Shown in pieces: positions 22,182-33,200 of a stretch of 64,000 nucleotides of DNA; within the stretch, counting starts at the first letter, position 1, and every line of letters starts with the position of its first letter. A program made the position numbers and the translations under genes. The DNA is from Brachionus manjavacas (taxonomy: Eukaryota; Rotifera; Eurotatoria; Ploima; Brachionidae): NCBI GenBank assembly GCA_019054805.1, contig JAHQIY010000003.1:9672001-9736000 (forward strand), in the 5' to 3' direction. Below the pieces are notes generated by a model, which was not told the DNA's origin, searched no databases, and was given only the letters and a program-made list of their open reading frames with translations.

Positions 22182-25100
22182 CTATATTTGATTCAGGCTT
22201 GTATTAGTTTCACTTCTTGTACAACTAAAGCATCTCAATTTGCAGAGGCCGCCTTTTTTTTGATTTTTTTTTGCTTTTTCTCTATTAACAGCCTCACTGC
22301 TATCTGTTCTCTTGATCAAGTCAGCATTCTGTTCATTTTTATCATCAGCCATATCATTGTTTAAATTAGATTTTGACTGCTTAAAAGGTAATCGATCTTT
22401 TTTTATGTGAAAATTGATCGCGGTTACGATCGCTTTATCCATCAAAAATCGGATCGAATTTATCTCAAAACACGATGTTTTGAAATAGTATTTTGTATTT
22501 ACAACCTCTTTTAGTTTATTTATTTGCTTTTTATTGACATATTGATTGCAAATTGAGCTGGAGTCCAGTTCATTCGATTCATCTAGCTTTCCAGTAGTCT
22601 CATCGTCTAATAAATTCAATTTGACGAATTCGTTCAGAGTCAGAAACGGTGGAACCGAGTTCAATTTTTCAAGGATGTGCTTTAAATTTTCGTCAATGGA
22701 TCGGTTGTCTATTCGATTTGTGGACGAAAACATTTGTTCTCTGGACACTTTGGAAATCATTGAGATGGGTCTGTCTTGAATCGACTTGGATTTGATTAAC
22801 TGATGATGCAAAGACGATTTCAATGAAATTAGTTCATTTGATAATTTTTTTGAATCTATGGGAAATTTGCTATCTGAAATTGCTGAAGTATGCAGCGAGG
22901 ACTTCATTGAGTCTGACTTGGTCAAGTTTAATTTTGATTCTTTAGCTTTTAGCTTGAGATCGCATTTTGTCCCGACAAGAAGAACAGGTACATTTGGATA
23001 GTATTTTTTTATCTCTGGAAGCCACTAAACAAAAAATAATCATTTAACTTTTTAATTTGAAGAAAAAATTTATTTTTAATCATTTATTTAATGGTCTAAC
23101 CTGGATAAAAACTAACACTTAACCTAGCATTAATTTAATAAAAGTTTAAAACACAAATTACTCCTTTAATTTGTAAAATATCAATCAAAAATTTTACTTC
23201 TATCTTTTTTTTCCTAGATTAATAATTTTTTACTTAATTGTTTTTGGACAAGAGGTTTTTAAAATAAAGATAAAGCTATTCCAGCACAACCTGGAGAAAC
23301 CCAGAACTAATCAAAAAAATAAAAAAGTCTATTCTTCGCCTAAAATCATTTTCAAGATTTATTTTAAATTTTTTTTTTTCAAATGTGAATCAAAATTGAA
23401 TTCAAACAGAATTTACATTATATCTAATGAGGTTTTATTTAAAGCCGTAAACTTAATTTTATTCTAAAAAAAGCTGTTATCAACTAATTTGAAATTCTTT
23501 GAATGATCTTAAAAAATATTTAACAACCTTTAAAAACCAATCTTTGGGATAAATATACTTTAAAAGTAAGCTATTTTTACATCATTGAAAAAGAAAAATC
23601 ATAAAAATTGGTTCTGTTAATTGTATCAAGTGCTTACAGATAATGAAATAATTTAAATTAACAAAAACTTAAAATCTTGAAATACATGAAAATTAAAGTT
23701 GGTCAAAAGTCAAAGTCAAGTAACAACTTTGACTTGAGATATTTTTTTAATTTTTTGGATTATTCTTGTAAGAGAATTTGATTAATTTCGAATTTAATAA
23801 TTTTCATTGCCATAAAAACATGTTTTTTTTTGATAATATTTTATTTTTCCGAATTTTTGCCTTTAATAAAAACTAAGTCTTCAATTTTTAAGTCAACGTT
23901 TGATTTTACCTTTGACTTTTGACCAACTCTGATGAAAATTTAGTTTAGAGTGATTGAAAAAGCTGGACTAAGTAAAGCATCAAATGTATCAGAACCTACT
24001 CTAGACTTTAAAAAAAAATAAACCCACTCATTAAGTCAATAATCAAACTTAACTCATTTGAAAGTTATTTCGTAATAAAAAAAAATTTTCAATCTATTCT
24101 GTTGATTTATAAGTTCAGTTTTTAAAAATTGCTTACTATTTATTTTTCATTTTTGTTCGTAAAATTTAATTCGCTTTTCATCAGTGTCAATACTAAAATA
24201 TTCTTTAGATTTTTTTTTCAAAATTGAGGCATTTAAATTATATTTTTATTCAAACTAAAAACTTAATTATATTTCTAAATATCTAAATATTTCTATTAAT
24301 TTTTTTCTAGAAAAACCAATTATTAGCATTAAATGCTGAAGATTAAAATTTCTGTCTTAAATTTCATAATTCGAAGAATTTAAATAAAATTCAATTAAAT
24401 ATTTTTGATCATAAATTTGAATGTGCCATCAAAGCTCATATCAGTAATAAATATTTATGTTCTATATAATATTTAGATTAAATTAAACAATGACTCTTAC
24501 TGAACTAAAAAAAAAAATGTATTTGTCTGTTATTTTCCATCTTTTCTGCGCAATTTTTCACCATGATTAAATTAATTTTTTGAATAAGCAAGGAATTTAA
24601 AAAATTTTTTTGTTTTTCAAAATTTCAAATACAATAATAATAAATATTTGGAAATTTTATTCACAACTATATATTTCTTATTGAAAAATATATTTTTACT
24701 ATAAAATGATCCCTAAATAATATTTATGGAAAAAAAATCCAATTTGATTTAAAATTTGATATTTAATTAGTTCAATAAAGTAAAAAAGTGATCTCATAAT
24801 TCAAAGTGGCAAAAATTATAAAAAAAAATATTTTGTTCTATGTAATTTTTCAAAATAAAAATAAAAATATAAAAAAAATACTTTTTTATTTATATTGGAG
24901 TATGATGTTTGATCGACCAGAGAAAAGCACAGCAAAATCGTATCGACTTTCTAGATTCAAGATTAATAAATAAAAAAAAACAGAAATAAAATTTAAATGA
25001 ATATTACTTTTTCGATTAGGTAAAAGTAATTACGCATTTGGATGTACAAGTCGTCAGTACGATTACCAGAGATATCAGCAATTGAAAGGATGTAATCCTT

Positions 25101-25394
25101 TTCATTTATTTTAAACTCTGATTTATACACTTCTATCGAGGTCGGTACGTAGCGATCATCCAAAGGTGCTGTCAAGTTATATGAGTCGTTTAAATTCAGA
25201 TTTTTATTGTTGTTAAAATCAGAATTTAAATTGTTCAAATTATTGAACTTAATATATTCGAGCAGGAATTTTGTCTTGCCGACTTCACTGGAAAAAAAAG
25301 CCTTTAGTAATTTTCCAATACAAAAATGGTTCCAAACCTACCAATCTCCAAGGATTAAAATTTTCACTATATTTTCATTTTCCAAGTCGTTCAT
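22182..25394 (-). CDS. atypical Rho-family small GTPase with large internal insert
   Basis: Four exons (25394-25342, 25287-25008, 24950-24882, 23024-22182) with GT-AG introns of 54, 57 and 1857 nt give 414 residues; the frame is preserved at every join. The P-loop is GDCEVGKT (16-23), switch I YVPTSIEVY (64-72) and switch II DISGNRTDD (89-97). The core strand is VDTILLCFSL (113-122), then WLPEIKKYYPNVPVLLVG (135-152) and G4 TKCD (153-156). A G5-like TSC sits at 317-319, followed by a final helix. Compared with Rac/Rho, P-loop Gly12 is Cys, Ala59 is Ser and Gln61 is Asn, so weak or absent GTP hydrolysis is expected, as in Rnd proteins. About 26 Asn-rich residues are added after the P-loop and about 120 Ser/Lys-rich residues between G4 and G5. 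The tail is basic with clustered Cys but no CAAX box. Confidence 0.85.
23694..23931. mobile_element. hAT-type MITE in intron 3 of the Rho-like gene
   Basis: It is a 238-bp element. Both arms contain AGTTGGTCAAAAGTCAAAG in inverted orientation. The right end, reverse-complemented, begins CAGAGTTGG, which is hAT-like; the left end has decayed to TAAAGTTGG. The 8-bp direct repeat ATGAAAAT flanks it exactly (23686-23693 and 23932-23939), the size typical of hAT insertion. It has no coding capacity. Confidence 0.75.
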
Positions 25395-27317
25395 GTTAAT
25401 TAATCATTTAACAACAACAAAAATTTTTATCCAAAATTTAGAATTTAAATTTGAAATAATTTAATTAAATGTAACTTTAATTTAGATTTGTTCAAAGAAA
25501 AAATTTTAATCTCATTTTTAACAAACAATAAATGAAAATGTTTTTTTAGACCTGGATTGTTCTAAAATTTGGCCATTCAATCAAATATAAGAAAATTTTC
25601 TAAAAAAAAATCTTTATTATGTGGCGTGGTTTAATCATACTTGAACTACAAATGGTGCTATTTTTGATAAAATTTGGTGTACAGCCATTTAAAAACAAAA
25701 TAATTCATAATACAGTCTATTCGCTTATATCTTTATTTTTTTGAGGGACAAAATTTTAGTTCGGATGATTTACTATCCTGATTTAAGTGAAAAAACTGAA
25801 TAAAAAATTTTTCCTAATTAAAACATTTCAAATTTTAAGCGAATTGACTGTACCCATTTATAATTGTTTAACCACTACTTTAAAAATAAAAAAGGAAATT
25901 ATATAATATTTATAGTCCTTTTTCTAATGATTATTATTTATTTTTTATCTGTGCCTGATATGTTTGGTTTAATTTTATTATTCTAAATCTGCAGTCTAAT
26001 TACTTACGCAAAAGTTAAAATAATTATTGCTTTAATCTCTTTTTGTTGCTTAATATTTACTTTAAACTATCTAAGCCAAGATAATTTTTTGGTTTTTTTT
26101 CAAGGTTATGAACAGAGTGCCTTGCTATTGTTCTATTCTTTAAGTCTACAGTAATTTATTATTTAAACACTTGGAGCAATAACTTTTAAAAAATTTATTA
26201 ATAAAGTTCATAATCCAAAATATTTATAGCTAAGACTTGATATTTTATGGCTATTAAGAATCAATTTTAACTATGCTTTGATTTATTCCATATCATTTTT
26301 TTGAGATCAATAAGAATTTCAGAATTTATTTTTTAGTCTAAATATTCTCATTTAAGTGATAAAAACGATATCTCTTAAAAACTTTAAATTTTCTTATACA
26401 ACGAATCAATTAAATCTAATAGTAGAAAGATAAAAAGATTATCGAATCTAAAAAATAAATTTTAAATTTATTTACCAGTTCTGGAACAGTTTAATTTTTA
26501 TTTTAAAAATTGACTTTTAATCAAATTTTACCTCTTAAATAAAATAAAGAAAAATTAAAAAATTTAGTATTTTAGTACTACCAAAATTTCAAAATAATTT
26601 ATGTAAATTAACTTCAATTTTAAGGGATTATTATTTTAAGATTGTTTTAAAATAATACTGCTTTTTCGGATTAAAATTCAAGTTAATTAAAAAAATTAAT
26701 TTCTTAAGTTAAATAATCTACTTCAATTTTTTGATTAATAAAATAAATGCAATTGAAAGACAATACAATTCTTAATTAATCTAAATATTAAAATTTAAAA
26801 ATCTGAATATTTATTTTTTTTATTTTAACTGAAAATTCTTGATCTCTCTTCCCTCGTATTTCAACAAAGATTGATTTTTTATTAAAAATTAAATAAGAAA
26901 AAAATCTTACAATTTTTCTTAATAATTATTTTTTTTATTTCGAACTAACTTTAATGATTACATAATAGATTAGTATGGTATTTTTCATTAGGCCTTTTGA
27001 AGTATTTTAGTCAATTTCATTTGTGTAGTTAACTAATTTAACCCCAGGCGTATAAGTCTTCCGAAAAAAAATTATTTCCCTTAAATAATGAGCATTTTAC
27101 CGATAAGCACAAATGTACCAATTTTAAAATCATAACATGATTTAAAAGAGTATTATTACTTACAAATGTAGTACTTTTCCATATTTTTTAGTTACATTTT
27201 TATAGATTTTTTATTTTTACTTCTTCTGAAGGAGGCTGATTAAATTCAAAATAAATAAATATTATTTGAAAACAAAAATTTTTCAAAATAATAATTGAAA
27301 AAAAGATAGGATAAAAA
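25395..27317. other. AT-rich intergenic region, no gene seen
   Basis: It lies upstream of the Rho-like gene and downstream of the decayed gene on the same strand. No frame has coding character. Around 27215-27265 a weak CTTCTGAAGGAGGCTGATTA followed by AAATAAATAAA resembles the LINE 3' ends seen elsewhere, but it is too diverged to call. Confidence 0.45.
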
Positions 27318-29295
27318 TTAATTAAATAAATTGAATTTCGATTCGATTTGGATACTAAAATTTATGTTATTTGAAATGACATTTTCAGCAAATTGAAAAA
27401 TATGTATCATATGTGTGCGCAAGTTGTATTTATAAAGCTCGCGGTTCGTATCCCTTGGTCCATATTCAGAAATCAAGAGAGTATGCTTTTGTGACCATAA
27501 ACCGGCTCTAGCTGAACTTTTATTTGTAGGGCTTGTTGTAGCTGATTTTGATGCTGTCGAAGATAATTCCGTCCTGATACTTATTGTGTCACTTTTACTT
27601 TTATTTTGAGTCTTTGTAACTAGTTTGAGACTAGTTAATTTTTTTTAAATCAAACATCAATGCAAACACTTAAAAATAGTTTGATGCGTCATCAATGAGG
27701 AATGATACGTTTCATCAAGTTTCATAAATTGATGATTGATTAAATTTTAATTTTTGGATTTTTTGTTTTAATAAAAAATCAAATCTTTACAATTTTTTGA
27801 CGTTTTCAGTATATACTAATTTGATTCTTTTAATTCTTTTACATTTGGATTTTATGAATATTGATATCTCTTCTTTATTGGATTGATTGATCTTTTGACG
27901 ATAATTTTTTACAAAATTTTAAAAACCACCCAGGTAAATTTTTTATAATGTGACATCAATGCAAAAACGTATAAATAGTTTGATGCATCATCAATGAGGA
28001 GTGATACATTTCAGCATGCATCATCGATGGATAATTGATGAAATTTTTTGTTGTATATTGTTTTTTTTTTAAATAAATCAAATTTAAACAATTTTTTATT
28101 TAGTTAATTTTTATTAAAAAACAATTTTAGTGGAAAATTTTTCAATTGAGGTACAAAAAAAAATATTTTAATATCTATTATTAATACATAAATATTAAGT
28201 TATTATAATATAAATAAGAATCAGAATAATACATTGTTCAGATTCTGACGGTTCCACTACATTCTCATTTGATTCTTTTAATCCGCACACATTTGTCTCA
28301 AAGTTGATTTAATTAGTGATTGATTGAATTCTTGCCGATAACTTTTAACCAAATCGTAAAAAATATTTAATATTAATAAAATTTTCTATTTTTTAAATTA
28401 CCAGCAGCTACATATATTTTTTGAGGGAAGTCAATCAACATTGATTCTCCATTTTGCTTGCTTCAAGTATCAAGAGAGGGGATTAATTTTGTCATCATTT
28501 TACGATAAACACTAGTATGGCTAATATTAGTTTCTCTTAGCAAAAATTCTACTTCATTTTTAAAGAAAATATAATTTTGACAGAAGTAAATCTTTGACTT
28601 AAAATGCAGTGCTCAGGGTCTTCTCCAACAATCATTTGAGAAATATTTTCTAAATCTGATTACGACTCGAAAGTATTCAAGAAATTTTTAGAAATTGAAA
28701 TAAATTTTTCAATGTCATTTTTTGTAAAAGACTCCTTTAATAGATTACTGCATTCTCTTAATCTCTCTAATTCAAGTGTTTGATCTTGGATCAATCTGGA
28801 CTTGATAAGTAATTGATTTTCAAGTTCCCTAATTTTTGTTTTTAAATATTCTTTTTCTGCTAAAGGTTCAACATCTGGACTATTTCTTTCAGCCATAATA
28901 CTTATTTTTCTTTTTTTTGTATAATCTCTATTTGAATTGTATCAAGTAATTAAATATTATTGCCTTTCACACTGAATTTTTGTATCAATTTTTTCCACTT
29001 TTGCTTTTAAAAAATTGTTTTTGTACTTGACTAGCTTAATAGAATCAATTTGAATCTCTTCATCTTCTACAAAATCCCTACAGTTAATTATAGAATAAGT
29101 TTTATCTATCTCCCATATGACAAGACTAAACAGATCACCTGACGAGCTTTTTGAAGCTATATTAGTTCTTTCAGATTCTTTATCGATTGAAATCATTTCT
29201 GATATATTTATGGTATTCGATAAGTTTTCTGGCAGTAAGGTTTTTTCTGTCCTGCGTAAATTTGAGAAAAAAGTTGATTTCGAATACTTTGAATC
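27318..29295 (-). pseudogene. decayed multi-exon gene of unknown family
   Basis: Minus-strand pieces join in phase. The block 29295-28973 (323 nt) includes VIWEIDKTYSIINC. After a 72-nt GT-AG intron, 28900-28402 starts with a coiled-coil-like segment (EKEYLKTKIRELENQLLIK). A last exon at 27619-27318 is Ser/Thr-rich, then GLWSQKHTLLISEYGPRD, and ends in TAA. The middle block is broken by an in-frame TAA at 28660-28662, a frameshift in an A-run near 28565, and a TGA shortly before SKQNGESMLIDFPQ. Reading on past each break gives protein-like sequence, so decay is more likely than separate genes. No first exon with an ATG was found. The family is not recognised. Confidence 0.55.
27655..28375. 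repeat. diverged direct duplication in the pseudogene intron
   Basis: Copy 1 (from 27655) and copy 2 (from 27953) share ACATCAATGCAAA and then ATAGTTTGATGC-TCATCAATG, followed by AGG-A-TGATAC. Later landmarks (TTGATTCTTTTAAT, GATTGATTGA, GATAA-TTTT) also recur, but the offset grows from 298 to about 435 bp, so one copy has gained or lost about 140 bp. The inner part is also rich in TGATG/CATCA dyads. Confidence 0.6.
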
Positions 29296-30291
29296 CTTTT
29301 TAATTTTAAAATTTAAGTTATTTTATGTAACTGGAAATTTTCTTACTCTAGATTTATCTTATTGCTTTTCTCGACTTGTTTTGTCTTCAATTTGAACCAT
29401 TTTCGCACTGCTCGACACACGTGGATTTATGTTGGAAGATCTCAATTAATCGAGGTGCTCAACGTTTTGTGAAATAATTTTTGAATTTATGTCCTTTATT
29501 AAGACTGGTATCTTGGATGATTTTAAGGAGAAGCTACTGATCTTTTAGAGCCTTTAATAGCTTTTTTAGTTTTTCTCATTTATCAAATAAATATTGTTTG
29601 AAAAGTAAATGAAAAATAAGAAAAATGTGCGCTTTAAAAAAATTTTTTCATGCAAAAGAAAAATTCATTTAAATTTAAGTGTTATATATTAAGTAAACAG
29701 GAATTAAGTAAACAAATGTTTCATTTTAAAAGATGAAATCATATAAAGATTCTTCAATATATGTATAAAAACATTCTTCGCAGTTTTCAATATTTGCTAA
29801 AAAAAAATGAGATTTAATTCTACTGAATTTACTGTTAAAAAGGGCAATATAAATTTACAATGAGTTGATAAATAAATAAAACATCAGAATCAATAAAAAT
29901 AATATTTTCAATAAATCCAAATTTACTGGTATCTTTATCAAAGATACAACAATCATCTGAAATATTTATTATTTAAAAAGATTTTTTTATATGGAATTAA
30001 ATTTTCTTTTAATAAACCTAAATATTTGAAAATTAAATCGGAAAAAATCTGATTTTTGAATATTATTGGTGATCAAATAAATCATATACCAAATTCTAAA
30101 AATGACTTTCTATTGATATTTCATAGTTTAAAATTCTTAAATTTTATGTAAAAAATAAATTTTTTTAAATTTTTGTCAATAGATTGAATAATTGGAAGAT
30201 GAATTAATTCAAAAGAAGCGGACTAATCACTGATCCTTGTTAAACCCATGCTTTAAATGAGGATTGGTCACTCAAATGTCCGTTTACTTTT
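29296..30291. other. unique sequence between the pseudogene and the satellite
   Basis: It is AT-rich with a less AT-rich patch at 29400-29480. A minus-strand ATG at 29398 opens only 13 codons and does not join in phase to the pseudogene's first block. The plus frame at 29117-29395 is the shadow of the pseudogene. No trace of the satellite is seen before about 30292. Confidence 0.45.
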
Positions 30292-33200
30292 AAGTTGAAA
30301 AAATGCAAAAAACCCATTTTTTGACGTTTTTCAGATAGGTTTTTAGCAATGAGGTTTTTGAATTATTGAAAACCGAAGATACCACAGGATAGATCTTGAA
30401 ATTTTCTTGATTTTGACTTAACAGATCAAATAAAGATCAATGATTAGAAAAGTAATGCACAAGGGAAACTTGCAAGTGATTTCAAGCCCACAATTTTTCA
30501 AGTCACTGCAGAATGGTCAATTATTTAGCTACGATAATGATTAAAAGATCAAATTCTAGAACGCAAAAAGTTATACATGATAAAATTTGCAAGAATCAAA
30601 AAAATTAAAAGGACAGGATTTTAGGGCAACTTCGAAAATGAAAAAAAACCCATTTTTTGACGTTTTTCAGATAGGTTTTTAGCAATGAGGTTATTGAATT
30701 ATTGAAAACCGAAATTACCACAGGATAGATCTTGAAATTTTCTTGATTTTGACTTAACAGATCAAATAAAGATCAATGATTAGAAAAGTAATGCACAAGG
30801 GAAACTTGCAAGTGATTTCAAGCCCACTATTTTTCAAGTCACTGCAGAATGGTCAATTATTTAGCTACGATAATGATTAAAAGCTCAAATTCAAGAACGC
30901 AAAAAGTTATACATGATAAAATTTGCAAGAATCAAAAATATTAAAAGGACAGGAATTTAGAGCAAGTTCGTAAAAGAACAAAAACCCATTTTTTGACGTT
31001 TTTCAGATAGGTTTTTAGCAATGAGGTTTTTGAATTATTGAAAACCGAAGATACCACAGGATAGATCTTGAAATTTTCTTGATTTTGACTTAACAGATCA
31101 AAAAAGATCAATGATTTGAAAAGTAATGCACAAGGGAAACTTGCAAGTGATTTCAAGCCCACAATTTTTCAAGTCACTGCAGAATGGTCAATTATTTAGC
31201 TACGATAATGATTAAAAGCTCAAATTCAAGAACGCAAAAAGTTATACATGATAAAATTTGCAAGAATCAAAAAAATTAAAAGGACAAGATTTTAGGGCAA
31301 CTTCGAAAATGAAAAAAAACCCATTTTTTGACGTTTTTCAGATAGGTTTTTAGCAATGAGGTTTTTGAATTATTGAAAACCGAAGATACCACAGGATAGA
31401 TCTTTAAATTTTCTTGATTTTGACTTAACAGATCAAAAAAAGATCAATGATTTGAAAAGTAATGCACAAGGGAAACTTGCAAGTGATTTCAAGCCCACAA
31501 TTTTTCAAGTCACTGCAGAATGGTCAATTATTTAGCTACGATAATGATTAAAAGATCAAATTCTAGAACGCAAAAATTTATACATGATAAAATTTGCAAG
31601 AATCAAAAAAATTAAAAGGACAAGATTTTAGGGCAACTTCGAAAATGAACAAAAACCCATTTTTTGACGTTTTTCAGATAGGTTTTTAGCAATGAGGTTA
31701 TTGAATTATTGAAAACCGAAATTACCACAGGATAGATCTTGAAATTTTCTTGATTTTGACTTAACAGATCAAAAAAAGATCAATGATTAGAAAAGTAATG
31801 CACAAGGGAAACTTGCAAGTGATTTCAAGCCCACAATTTTTCAAGTCACTGCAGAATGGTCAATTATTTAGCTACGATAATGATTAAAAGCTCAAATTCA
31901 AGAACGCAAAAAGTTATACATGATAAAATTTGCAAGAATCAAAAATATTAAAAGGACAGGATTTTAGGGCAACTTCGAAAATGAAAAAAAACCCATTTTT
32001 TGACGTTTTTCAGATAGGTTTTTAGCAATGAGGTTATTGAATTATTGAAAACCGAAATTACCACAGGATAGATCTTGAAATTTTCTTGATTTTGACTTAA
32101 CAGATCAAAAAAAGATCAATGATTAGAAAAGTAATGCACAAGGGAAACTTGCAAGTGATTTCAAGCCCACAATTTTTCAAGTCACTGCAGAATGGTCAAT
32201 TATTTAGCTCCGATAATGATTAAAAGATCAAATTCTAGAACGCAAAAAGTTATAGATGATAAAATTTGCAAGAATCAAAAAAATTAAAAGGACAAGATTT
32301 TAGGGCAACTTCGAAAATGAACAAAAACCCATTTTTTGACGTTTTTCAGATAGGTTTTTAGCAATGAGGTTTTTGAATTATTGAAAACCGAAGATACCAC
32401 AGGAAAGATTTGGAAATTTTCTTGATTCTGACTTAACAGATCAAAAAAAGATCAATTATTTGAAAAGTAATGCACAAGGGAAACTTGCAAGTGATTTCAA
32501 GCCCACAATTTTTCAAGTCACTGCAGAATGGTCAATTATTTAGCTACGATAATGATTAAAAGCTCAAATTCAAGAACGCAAAAAGTTATACATGATAAAA
32601 TTTGCAAGAATCAAAAATATTAAAAGGACAGGAATTTAGAGCAAGTTCGTAAAAGAACAAAAACCCATTTTTTGACGTTTTTCAGATAGGTTTTTAGCAA
32701 TGAGGTTTTTGAATTATTGAAATCCGAAGATACCACAGGATAGATCTTGAAATTTTCTTGATTTTGACTTAACAGATCAAAAAAAGATCAATGATTTGAA
32801 AAGTAATGCACAAGGGAAACTTGCAAGTGATTTCAAGCCCACAATTTTTCAAGTCACTGCAGAATGGTCAATTATTTAGCTACGATAATGATTAAAAGCT
32901 CAAATTCAAGAACGCAAAAAGTTATACATGATAAAATTTGCAAGAATCAAAAATATTAAAAGGACAGGAATTTAGAGCAAGTTCGTAAATTAACAAAAAC
33001 CCATTTTTTGACGTTTTTCAGGTAGGTTTTTAGCAATGAGGTTTTTGAATTATTGAAAACCGAAGATACCACAGGATAGATCTTGAAATTTTCTTGATTT
33101 TGACTTAACAGATCAAAAAAAGATCAATGATTTGAAAAGTAATGCACAAGGGAAACTTGCAAGTGATTTCAAGCCCACAATTTTTCAAGTCACTGCAGAA

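Noticed and set aside
22546..22779. Plus-strand frame of 77 codons.
   Set aside because: Antisense shadow of the last Rho-like exon.
29117..29395. 92-codon plus-strand frame.
   Set aside because: It is antisense to the pseudogene block 28973-29295, which has the better amino-acid composition and in-phase splice sites.
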